Source: CAZJRB01 sp964547995
GTDB taxonomy: Bacteria > Planctomycetota > Planctomycetia > Pirellulales > Thermoguttaceae
Assembly: GCA_964547995.1 (NCBI GenBank)
Contig: CAZJRB010000119.1
Location: 1 to 22,137, forward strand
Length of the DNA stretch: 22,137 bases
Direction of reading: 5' to 3'
Within the stretch, counting starts at the first letter, position 1. Each line of letters starts with the position of its first letter. Positions 6,538 through 12,633 of the stretch are shown here, in pieces. The translations under genes and the position numbers were made by a program. The notes under the pieces are model-generated. The model made no database searches, was not told where the DNA came from, and saw only the letters and a list, made by a program, of their open reading frames with translations.

Positions 6538-7773
6538 ATGCCCGCTCGCGACCTGTTTGCCGACGAAGAACCTAAGCGACGGCTTCTGTCCGTCTGGGAG
6601 CTGACCTCGCAGGTCAAGGACCTGCTGGAATCGTCGTTCCCGGCGGTCTGGGTTTCGGGCGAGATCTCGAACCTTGCCCGGCCGCGGTCGGGGCATTGTT
6701 ATCTCACGCTCAAAGACGACCGGGCCCAGCTCCGCGCCGTCATCTGGCGAACTACGGCCCGGCGGCTCCGATTCGAGCTGCGCGACGGGTTGGAAGTCAC
6801 TTGCCACGGGTGCGTCGACGTCTATCCGCCCCGCGGGGCCTACCAGCTTGTCATCGAGCAGATCGAGCCGAAGGGGATCGGGGCCCTCGAGTTGGCCTTC
6901 CGGCAGCTTCGCGAAAAGCTCGAAAAGGAAGGGCTCTTCGATCCCCGGCGCAAGAAGCCCCTGCCCCCGTTCGTCCGCCGGGTTGCCGTGGTCACAAGCC
7001 CGACCGGGGCGGCCATCCACGATTTCCTCCAGGTCCTCGGCCGCCGATGGCGCGGGGCCGACGTGCTGATCGTCCCGACCCGAGTGCAGGGCGAAGGGGC
7101 CGGCGAGGAAGTCGCCCGGGCCGTCAAGACCGCCTCGCGAGTGAAGCCGCACGTCGATTGCATCATCGTCACCCGCGGCGGCGGAAGCCTGGAAGATCTT
7201 TGGGCGTTCAACGAAGAGGTGGTCGTTCGGGCGATTGCTGCCTGCCCGATCCCGGTTGTTTCGGCCGTCGGGCACGAAATCGACGTAACGCTTTCCGACA
7301 TGGCGGCCGACGTTCGGGCGCTGACGCCCAGCGAGGCGGCCGAGTTGGTCGCCCCGGCTTCCGAAGAGCTGGTGGCCGCGTTGCGCCAGTATCAGAAGCG
7401 GCTGATCGCGGCGCTGCGATCCCGGGCCGGCTCCGCCCGATCGCGATTGGATGCCCTGGCCCGGCATCCCGTTTTCCGCCGCCCGCATCAACTCGTACAC
7501 GATCTTTCCCGGTGTCTCGACGAACTCGAAACTCGGTCCACTCGAGCAATCCGCCACCGCCTGCAAGCCGCCCGGGCAAGGATCGACGCGGCATCGGGAC
7601 AGCTCGATTCGCTCAGCCCCTTGGCCGTTCTCGGCCGAGGTTACAGCCTGACTCGCCGCACCTCTGACGACAGCGTCGTTCGCAACGCCGGCGACCTGAC
7701 CCCCGGCGACGAAATCACCACCCGCTTCGCCCAAGGCGAAGCCACAAGCCGAGTAGAACGAACGCGGCAGTAG
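6538..7773 (+). CDS. xseA: Exodeoxyribonuclease VII large subunit
   Basis: XseA is the large subunit of exonuclease VII, which degrades single-stranded DNA and acts in mismatch repair and damage tolerance. The 411-residue protein has an N-terminal OB fold at about residues 15-110 (VWVSGEISNLARPRSGHCYLTLKD). The catalytic Exonuc_VII_L domain follows: VVTSPTGAAIHDFL near 155-168, VTRGGGSLEDLWAFNEE near 211-227, and SAVGHEIDVTLSDMAADVRALTPSEAAEL near 241-269. A helical, Arg/Ala-rich coiled-coil segment occupies 275-370, and the C-terminal LAVLGRGYSLTR motif is intact. The ATG at 6538 directly precedes the conserved region; a longer frame from GTG at 6481 would be encoded inside the inverted repeat. 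The small subunit gene xseB, often next door, is not visible here. The call is secure. Confidence 0.95.
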   Translation: MPARDLFADEEPKRRLLSVWELTSQVKDLLESSFPAVWVSGEISNLARPRSGHCYLTLKDDRAQLRAVIWRTTARRLRFELRDGLEVTCHGCVDVYPPRGAYQLVIEQIEPKGIGALELAFRQLREKLEKEGLFDPRRKKPLPPFVRRVAVVTSPTGAAIHDFLQVLGRRWRGADVLIVPTRVQGEGAGEEVARAVKTASRVKPHVDCIIVTRGGGSLEDLWAFNEEVVVRAIAACPIPVVSAVGHEIDVTLSDMAADVRALTPSEAAELVAPASEELVAALRQYQKRLIAALRSRAGSARSRLDALARHPVFRRPHQLVHDLSRCLDELETRSTRAIRHRLQAARARIDAASGQLDSLSPLAVLGRGYSLTRRTSDDSVVRNAGDLTPGDEITTRFAQGEATSRVERTRQ

Positions 7774-7899
7774 CCGCCGTGCAGTCAATTGAGCTAACGT
7801 TTCGGTTAACGTGGCGGCGGCGAGAAACCGTTGACTTCAATTCCGACGTGATCCGCCGCTCACGTTCAACCGTTTGTTCGTCCACGATGTCGGGTTTGA

Positions 7900-8319
7900 C
7901 TATTGATAGTAACGTGCGTCGAGCATGCCCGCAAAGTGCAGGCCATAGAAAGTTGCATAAAACGCAACAGCGAGTGTCGTAGTCAAGCCGATTCCATGAA
8001 CTACTGCCGTGAGCAGACCACGCATTCCTGATCGATACAGCAGGTAGATCACGGCGCCAATTGGCCAGAGGAAAAAGTAGAGCATCTGTAGGACAGGCAG
8101 AATTTTGATTCCTCGCATTTTTGCATCGAATATCGCCCAGCCACTAGCGAGCGTAGCGAAAAGCAATGCGGATGCAAGGTAAAGGATTCCGTTCTCTGGG
8201 AATGCAATTTGAATCGCACCCCAAATCGCTGACATCGCGTAAAGGCCGAAGACACATCGACGTGACACTTTCCCGTAAGTCGCGTTCCGATATTCGTCAG
8301 TATTCTGTACCTCTGCCAT
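7900..8319 (-). CDS. Small multi-pass membrane protein, function unknown
   Basis: This 139-residue protein has a short polar N-terminus (MAEVQNTDEYRNATYG) and four hydrophobic stretches at about residues 23-41, 46-64, 73-96 and 102-130, so it is an integral membrane protein. I recognise no catalytic motif. It lies tail to tail with xseA and alone on its strand. It has its own near-consensus promoter (8373-8401), which strengthens the case that it is real. There is no good Shine-Dalgarno sequence before the ATG. Its DNA is visibly poorer in GC than xseA or dapF, which may point to a different origin or only to its hydrophobic content. Confidence 0.7.
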   Translation of the reverse strand: MAEVQNTDEYRNATYGKVSRRCVFGLYAMSAIWGAIQIAFPENGILYLASALLFATLASGWAIFDAKMRGIKILPVLQMLYFFLWPIGAVIYLLYRSGMRGLLTAVVHGIGLTTTLAVAFYATFYGLHFAGMLDARYYQ

Positions 8320-8372
8320 TGAATGCAGCTACCGTGGACGAACTTATCGGTTAGTAGGTTTTCCAAAAAAAT

Positions 8373-8401
8373 AGTGTACTGCCGCGTGTTTTGGTTGTCA
8401 A
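8373..8401 (-). promoter_or_regulatory. Near-consensus sigma-70 promoter
   Basis: On the minus strand TTGACA (8401-8396, 6 of 6) is followed after exactly 17 nt by TACACT (8378-8373, 4 of 6). Transcription would start near 8366, leaving a leader of about 46 nt before the ATG at 8319 of the membrane-protein gene. Confidence 0.6.
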
Positions 8402-8699
8402 TTTGGGGGGCACTTCCTCTTCTGGGCGTCAATGCCTCCCTGGAGGGGCACTGCTGTAATTCATTGGCACATCGGGAGTTACCGTAGCCCAGTGTCGTGG
8501 CGAGCGGTTTCTGAGAGCCTTCCTCGCGGCCCAGCACACGGTTGGCTTCCGCTTTTGCAGGCCGCCGGCCCACGTTATGCCGACGCGACATAATCCTACA
8601 GGTCCGTTATCAGAACCCCCGCGACGAAATCTCCATGCCGATTCCAACCGCCGCGGTTGGTGGTGGGCCTCTCCCAACAGATACCTTCCCATACATGCC

Positions 8700-8855
8700 C
8701 ACGACGAGCGTGAAGGTGTCCGGGAATTGCAGACCGAAATCACTGTAGGGGAACGGCCTCTGTGCCGTTCCTTTTGGGCAACGATCCATCTGCGGAACGC
8801 CACAGAGGGCGTTCCCTACAGGGTCGAATTCCCGGACGGCCTCACGACGAGCGTG
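8700..8855. mobile_element. MITE-like nested inverted repeat flanked by 13-bp direct repeats
   Basis: CACGACGAGCGTG occurs as a direct repeat at 8700-8712 and 8843-8855. Between them lie an outer inverted repeat (GTCCGGGAATT 8718-8728 with its exact complement 8827-8837) and an inner one of about 29 bp (8743-8771 with 8794-8821; two substitutions and one 1-nt gap). No transposase frame is present. Terminal inverted repeats inside direct repeats fit a short non-autonomous element with a target duplication. A double hairpin with chance flanking repeats is the alternative. Confidence 0.5.
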
Positions 8856-8947
8856 GGCATGGCACCGCGACTTCATTCGCCTAAGAGCGTTCTTGTTGCG
8901 ACAATATCCGAAAGAAAGGCAACGTGGAGACTTGCCGACCATCGGGG

Positions 8948-9511
8948 TCACGCCCGGGAGAGATACTCGCCGGTCCGTGTGTCGACCTTGACGACTTCCC
9001 CCTCGGCGAGATACTCCGGGACCTGAACGACGAGGCCCGTTTCCAGCGTTGCCGGTTTGGTGCGGGCGGTGGCCGAGGCGCCTTTGATGCCGGGGTCGCA
9101 CTGGACCACTTTCAAGTGGACGGTCAACGGGAGCTGGATGCCGATGCACTGGTCGTTGTAGATGAGTGCCTGGAGCCCTTCCAGCTCCTCGGTGATGTAT
9201 TTGCTCTGTTCGATCAGGTCTTCCTTCGGCAGCGGGTACTGCTCGTAGTTCTGGTCGTCCATGAAGTGCATCGCCTCGGCGTCGGCGTAGAGGTACTTGA
9301 CCGGCCGCCGCTGGAAGTCGGCCTCGTCGAGCGAATCGCCGCCGCGGAGCGAGATGTCGACCTTCTGCTTGGTCGAGAGGTTTCGGGCACGAAACTTGTA
9401 GAACGTCGCGGCACCGCGTGCCGACGGGGTTTGCACATTGACCGACTCGATCATGCAGGGTGCGTCGTTGTAGTTTACGATGGCACCGCGTTTGATCTCT
9501 TTCGCTTGCAT
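8948..9511 (-). CDS. efpL: Elongation factor P-like protein EfpL (YeiP)
   Basis: EF-P family proteins bind the ribosome between the P and E sites and relieve stalling at proline-rich and some other sequences. This 187-residue protein has the three-domain EF-P layout. It belongs to the YeiP/EfpL branch and not to EF-P proper: the tip loop reads VQTPSARGAATFYKFR with Arg32, matching QSPTARGAATLYKMR with Arg33 in E. coli YeiP as I remember it, and it lacks the usual EF-P PGKG lysine loop. The C-terminal half (PGIKGASATARTKPATLETG followed by LVVQVPEYLAEGE) is also YeiP-like. The ATG at 9511 was chosen because MQAKEIKRG aligns with the family N-terminus; the upstream extension is encoded by repeat DNA. 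It lies downstream of the proC group on the same strand, separated by the inverted repeat 9564-9719, so it is probably transcribed independently. No lysine-modification gene is visible. Confidence 0.93.
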   Translation of the reverse strand: MQAKEIKRGAIVNYNDAPCMIESVNVQTPSARGAATFYKFRARNLSTKQKVDISLRGGDSLDEADFQRRPVKYLYADAEAMHFMDDQNYEQYPLPKEDLIEQSKYITEELEGLQALIYNDQCIGIQLPLTVHLKVVQCDPGIKGASATARTKPATLETGLVVQVPEYLAEGEVVKVDTRTGEYLSRA

Positions 9512-9563
9512 GGCTGAGAGGTTGAGGAGGTTTGCAGGTTTACGGGGCGAGAAATTCGAAGCT

Positions 9564-9719
9564 CGAAATCCGAAATCCGAAACAAATTCGAGATCCGAAT
9601 CGCCAATGTTCAAAACGGGATGCTGGAAGGTTGGCTCATGAAGATCACAATACGTCAGCCTGGGGGTTTGGGCCATTCATATTTTGGTCATTCGGATTTG
9701 TTTCGGATTTCGGATTTCC
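9564..9719. repeat. Long-span inverted repeat built of GAAATCC units
   Basis: The left arm at 9564-9590 (CGAAATCCGAAATCCGAAAC then AAATTCG) is almost exactly complementary to the right arm at 9693-9719 (1-2 mismatches in 27). The loop is 102 nt. Both arms are made of tandem CGAAATC-type units, with more such units just outside (GAAATTCGAAGCTCG at 9551-9565). The right arm starts two bases after the stop codon of the gene ending at 9722, and the left arm lies about 50 nt upstream of the efpL start. No T-run follows. Confidence 0.75.
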
Positions 9720-9721
9720 GT

Positions 9722-10204
9722 TCAATCCTCGTCCGACACGATCGCCCCCGCCTGGGGATCGATAGCCAGTCCGTTGGTGATCCCTGCCAGGGCTTTGAGC
9801 ACGAGCAGCAGGGCACTTGGATCGAGCATTTCCTCCTCGTCCTCGTCTCCGGGGTCGGGGATTTCTTCGAAGTGGAGGACGTCGAACCGCGCATCGCAGT
9901 GGCGGACCCTTTCGGCGGTTTCTCCCTCGCTGCGCCCCATTTCCTCCGCCAGTTCGGCCCCCTGTTCGAGGACCTCCTCCCCGGTCGTGTAGCAGATGTC
10001 GAGTGCGGCGAAATCGTCGGGTGAAAGGAGCGTAAGCGACTCGAACCGGCCGTTCTCATCGGCCCTCAATTCCTTCAGTTGATAGTGGTCGTTCAGTCTG
10101 CCGAGCGTCTGTTCCACCAGGCCCAATGCCGGGCGATCGCTCGAATGGAACAGCACGAAGTACGTTTCGCGCCAACGGTAACGATTGTTCTCGAACATCG
10201 ACAT
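9722..10204 (-). CDS. Conserved hypothetical protein, acidic C-terminus
   Basis: This 160-residue soluble protein has no domain I can name. The N-terminal half (NRYRWRETYFVLFHSSDRPALGLVEQ) looks like an alpha/beta fold. A helical acidic middle follows (EEVLEQGAELAEEMGRSEGETAER), then an acidic linker (DPGDEDEEEMLDPS) and a hydrophobic helix (ALLLVLKALAGITNGLAIDP). The start at 10204 is chosen because GGGAGG lies 10 nt upstream and because a start further upstream would overlap the preceding gene; a GTG one codon earlier is possible. It is 23 nt downstream of the 78-residue gene and probably in one operon with it and proC. The function is unknown. Confidence 0.75.
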   Translation of the reverse strand: MSMFENNRYRWRETYFVLFHSSDRPALGLVEQTLGRLNDHYQLKELRADENGRFESLTLLSPDDFAALDICYTTGEEVLEQGAELAEEMGRSEGETAERVRHCDARFDVLHFEEIPDPGDEDEEEMLDPSALLLVLKALAGITNGLAIDPQAGAIVSDED

Positions 10205-10227
10205 CACAGCGTTACCTCCCAACCGGG

Positions 10228-10464
10228 TCAAGGCGGAGAGTCGTTCCGCCTGGGTTCTTCTCCACCTTGCCATACCTCAATGGCGGCCAGGGCGGCGTCA
10301 CGTTGGTCCCGCGTCGCCCAAATGGTCTCTTCCTGTTCCAGGCGGACCTCGTACATCCCTTCCCGCTGGCAGTCTTCGTGTCCGCAAAAGTGCGGCAGCG
10401 CGGATATCCAGACGATGCGATACAGCGGGACATGCTTGTCGTCAATGTTGCAGAAGATGGACAT
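10228..10464 (-). CDS. Small conserved hypothetical protein with Cys/His cluster
   Basis: This 78-residue protein contains PHFCGHEDCQREG (residues about 24-36), with His25, Cys27, His29 and Cys32 close together, a possible metal site. The rest alternates beta and helix (YEVRLEQEETIWATRDQRDAALAAIEVW) and ends in a polar tail. No family is recognised. It lies 37 nt after the proC stop and 23 nt before the 160-residue gene, all on the minus strand, so co-transcription with proC is likely. It might have a structural or regulatory role, but nothing in the sequence specifies one. Confidence 0.65.
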   Translation of the reverse strand: MSIFCNIDDKHVPLYRIVWISALPHFCGHEDCQREGMYEVRLEQEETIWATRDQRDAALAAIEVWQGGEEPRRNDSPP

Positions 10465-10501
10465 GAACGCCTGTCAGTTAGTACAAAGTCGCAAGCCGCC
10501 G

Positions 10502-11311
10502 TCAATCTCCCAACTCGATCGACCGTTCTGTGGCCGCCTCGACCGCCGCTATCAGCGCGGCACGGAGCCCCTCCTCTTCCAATACCTGGATCCCGGCAAT
10601 AGTCGTCCCGCCGGGACTGGTAACGCGGTCCTTCAACACGCCGGGGTGCTCGCCGGTGGCGATGACCATTTCGCCGGCCCCGCGGACGGTTTGGGCCGCC
10701 AGGGCGGTGGCGATGTTCCGCGGCAGCCCCATCCGCACACCGCCGTCGCTTAGGGCCTCAACAACGGTGTAGACAAACGCCGGCCCGGAACCGGAAAGCC
10801 CCGTAACGGCGTCCAGCAGCTTTTCGTCCACTCGAAATGCGATACCCACCGCCCCGAGCAGTTCCTCGACGAGCCCGGCATCATCGTCGGTGGCCTTCTC
10901 GCCGAGGGAGAAGCCGCAGGCGCCTCGCCCGACCAGGCACGGGGTATTCGGCATCACGCGGACCAGCCGGACGTCCTCGCCGAGTACGCCGGCCAGGGCC
11001 GCCATCCGCACACCCGCCGCGATCGAAACGATCAGTTTGGCCGGTCCGATTTTTCCCCGCAACGGTGTGATGGCCGCCATGATCTGTTGGGGCTTGACCG
11101 CCAGGAAAATAACGTCCGATTGCTCCACCACCCGGGCGTTTCCACCGGTCGTCTTTCCGCCGGTCGCGTTGCTGAACCGTTCGAGAGCTTCGCTTATGGG
11201 GTCGGATGCCACGAGGTTTTCGGCCGGGACAAGCCCCGATTGCACAAATCCCTGACCCAACGCGGTGGCCATCTGGCCGGCGCCAATCATTCCGATTCTC
11301 TGTTTCAACAT
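10502..11311 (-). CDS. proC: Pyrroline-5-carboxylate reductase
   Basis: ProC performs the last step of proline synthesis, reducing 1-pyrroline-5-carboxylate with NAD(P)H. The 269-residue length is normal. The N-terminal Rossmann motif IGMIGAGQMATALGQGF starts at residue 6, which supports the ATG at 11311 over an upstream one at 11383. Other family blocks are FLAVKPQQI, SIAAGV, VMPNTPCLVG, and the C-terminal signature LSGSGPAFVYTVVEALSDGG followed by LKDRVTSPGGTTIAGIQVLEE. It is likely the first gene of a three-gene operon with the two small proteins downstream. A promoter candidate lies at 11355-11383. An EF-P-like factor that relieves polyproline stalls is encoded about 1 kb downstream, which may be coincidence. 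The call is secure. Confidence 0.95.
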   Translation of the reverse strand: MLKQRIGMIGAGQMATALGQGFVQSGLVPAENLVASDPISEALERFSNATGGKTTGGNARVVEQSDVIFLAVKPQQIMAAITPLRGKIGPAKLIVSIAAGVRMAALAGVLGEDVRLVRVMPNTPCLVGRGACGFSLGEKATDDDAGLVEELLGAVGIAFRVDEKLLDAVTGLSGSGPAFVYTVVEALSDGGVRMGLPRNIATALAAQTVRGAGEMVIATGEHPGVLKDRVTSPGGTTIAGIQVLEEEGLRAALIAAVEAATERSIELGD

Positions 11312-11354
11312 CGGCTCGCCATCGTCCTCAGATTGCAGGAAACAAGATGCCGCC

Positions 11355-11383
11355 ATGCTACGCAAAATAATCGATTCCGGCAA
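11355..11383 (-). promoter_or_regulatory. Possible proC promoter
   Basis: On the minus strand TTGCCG (11383-11378, 4 of 6 to TTGACA) and TAGCAT (11360-11355, 4 of 6 to TATAAT) are separated by 17 nt. The start of transcription would be near 11348, about 37 nt before the proC ATG. The match is moderate. Confidence 0.38.
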
Positions 11384-11516
11384 TTACCCCACTTTTTAGG
11401 GGGCAAATGCCTGGAAACGGCCGGGAAACTTCCCGTGAGGGGACATCGGATTGCCGCAAAAATCGCTCTGGACTTGAAGATAAGTTTCTGCGACACTCCC
11501 CGTCCACGAACTTGCC

Positions 11517-11536
11517 GGGGACACGCGCGTGTCCCC
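11517..11536. repeat. Perfect 20-bp palindrome
   Basis: GGGGACACGCGCGTGTCCCC is a perfect palindrome, centred about 60 nt upstream of the ATG at 11588. There is no T-run after it. It could be an operator-like site for a dimeric regulator or another dispersed palindromic element; the absence of a loop favours protein binding or cruciform formation. Confidence 0.6.
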
Positions 11537-11587
11537 ACCACGCTCTTCTATTACTACCTCGGACCGTTTTCCAAAGGGGTTCTCACG

Positions 11588-12022
11588 ATGAAGACTACGC
11601 GCATTCTATGGGCCGCCGCGATTCTGGCCGCTTGGACGGCGGGCCAAACGACGCCCGCGCCGGGCTGGACGCTCGATCAGCTTAATCCGTTCCACAGGAA
11701 CGAGGCAAACCGAAAGCCGGACGGACGGACAGTAAACAAGCCGTCGCCGTTGGAGAAGATTGATGCCAGCACGAGGGCATTTTTCTCGAACCTGAAGGAT
11801 ACTCTTACGCCCAGGAAGCCTGCGGCGCGGAAGTCGCCTTTGAAACCCCGCGTGCCCTGGGTCCGCAACCCGAAGCCGCAGCGGACCGACGCCGCCAAGA
11901 AGCCGCAGCGGACCTACACCGCCCAAAAACCCTCCTGGCTGAACTCGCTGTTTCGCCGGGAGGAGCCCAAACCGCCTGAAACGATGGACGAGTTTATGAG
12001 GCTCGAGAGACCGCAGCACTAG
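11588..12022 (+). CDS. Small secreted basic, proline-rich protein
   Basis: This 144-residue protein has a signal peptide (residues 1-21, MKTTRILWAAAILAAWTAGQ, with cleavage near GQTTPAPG). The mature part is rich in Lys, Arg and Pro. A short internal repeat, NPKPQRTDAAKKPQRTYTAQK, contains PQRTxxAxK twice. The C-terminus (PSWLNSLFRREEPKPPETMD then EFMRLERP) resembles, from memory, the tails of other small planctomycete exported proteins with a SWL..LF block followed by a MxLxRP/LDP block. The function is unknown; a cell-envelope structural role is a guess. It is followed immediately by a palindromic repeat that begins right after the stop codon. Its own promoter is not clear. Confidence 0.7.
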   Translation: MKTTRILWAAAILAAWTAGQTTPAPGWTLDQLNPFHRNEANRKPDGRTVNKPSPLEKIDASTRAFFSNLKDTLTPRKPAARKSPLKPRVPWVRNPKPQRTDAAKKPQRTYTAQKPSWLNSLFRREEPKPPETMDEFMRLERPQH

Positions 12023-12122
12023 GCTTTGTCGGATTTTGAAATAGGGGTAGCCACGGTCGCCAGACCGTGGGAATCCCACGCTCTGGCGAGCGTGGCTACC
12101 CCAATTCTTAGGACTGACAAAG
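12023..12122. repeat. Approx. 100-bp palindromic element, family A copy 2
   Basis: The inner arms at 12044-12070 and 12076-12102 are 27 bp each with 2 mismatches and a 5-nt loop (core GGTAGCCACGGTCGCCAGAC). The symmetry continues outward to GCTTTGTC at 12023-12030 and its complement GACAAAGC at 12115-12122, so the whole 100 bp is one imperfect palindrome. It starts at the base after a stop codon. The inner core matches the repeat at 49-107. It is MITE-like or REP-like. Confidence 0.8.
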
Positions 12123-12182
12123 CACCAGGTCGGCTTGGCGTTTGTTGGAAGGACGTCTACGGAATTCGCGGGAGCTACAAAC

Positions 12183-12437
12183 ATGACCGAGAGAATGGAA
12201 CAAAACGGATACAAACGTTTGCTGTGGTCAATGGCGGCGGCGGGTATGAGTGTGTTGGCGGCCGGCTGCGGTTCCATGCCCGACGTCGTTTCCCGGCCGA
12301 TCGAGGCCGTGCGGCAGCTTCCCTCGAAACTCGTCAGGGCCGGCGACAGCGACGCCGAACTGAAGCGACAAGCCGAGAAGGATCCGTTCCCCACGCGTTC
12401 CGAAGCGGCGGCCCAAATGGCGACGCGAGTTCAATAG
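12183..12437 (+). CDS. Small lipoprotein, function unknown
   Basis: This 84-residue protein has a lipoprotein signal: a basic n-region (GYKRLLW), a hydrophobic stretch (SMAAAGMSVLAAGC) and Cys29 in VLAAGC. The residue at -3 is Ala where Leu is usual, but -4 is Leu. The mature part is short, charged and helical (DVVSRPIEAVRQLPSKLVRA, then SDAELKRQAEKDPFPTRSEA). GCGGGAG about 9 nt before the ATG supports the start; an upstream ATG at 12135 has no ribosome binding site. It probably sits in the outer or inner membrane facing the periplasm. No family is recognised. It is flanked by palindromic repeats on both sides. Confidence 0.68.
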   Translation: MTERMEQNGYKRLLWSMAAAGMSVLAAGCGSMPDVVSRPIEAVRQLPSKLVRAGDSDAELKRQAEKDPFPTRSEAAAQMATRVQ

Positions 12438-12570
12438 GGCCCTCTTGCCCCATTTCTTGAGTATACCCCTTGTCGAGAATCACGCCGCCGGACGTGAGGG
12501 GGATCTGGTCGAGAAGTGCTTTGGGGAGTACAATGGGCGAAATCCCCGATGTCAAAGCCGTTTCCAGACG

Positions 12571-12602
12571 CAACGGCGGGCAAGCCCGCCCGCTAAACGT
12601 TG
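12571..12602. repeat. Short GC-rich hairpin in the selA-like leader
   Basis: GGCGGGC AA GCCCGCC (12575-12590) forms a 7-bp stem with a 2-nt loop and is bracketed by CAACG (12571-12575) and CGTTG (12598-12602). It lies 32 nt upstream of the ATG at 12634. A TACAAT box at 12529-12534 could be the -10 of a promoter, without a good -35, so the hairpin may lie in the transcript leader. Confidence 0.45.
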
Positions 12603-12633
12603 CCCGGCCGACCATTCAGTATTGGATCGTACC

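Larger units (their letters stand above)
8320..8947. other. Gene-free region with promoter and nested palindromic element
   Basis: This stretch of about 630 nt holds the promoter of the membrane-protein gene (8373-8401) and a nested inverted repeat bounded by 13-bp direct repeats (8700-8855). Open frames of 70-180 codons exist on both strands, but they run straight through the palindrome, lack ribosome binding sites and show no family motifs. The segment 8402-8699 shows nothing I can identify. It might hold a decayed gene. Confidence 0.5.

Noticed and set aside
6508..7788. A 426-codon open frame on the minus strand
   Set aside because: It is an exact antisense shadow of xseA.
7774..7899. Possible bidirectional terminator between xseA and the membrane-protein gene
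   Set aside because: Only short, imperfect stems (TAAC/GTTA, CCGCC/GGCGG) are visible and no T-run follows on either strand.
8577..9149. Overlapping plus- and minus-strand frames of about 150-180 codons
   Set aside because: Both run through the nested inverted repeat and into efpL, have no ribosome site, and show mirror-image compositions; treated as non-coding, though a decayed gene cannot be excluded.
12529..12534. TACAAT as a selA-like promoter -10 box
   Set aside because: No acceptable -35 box lies 16-18 nt upstream, so it is mentioned but not listed as a promoter.
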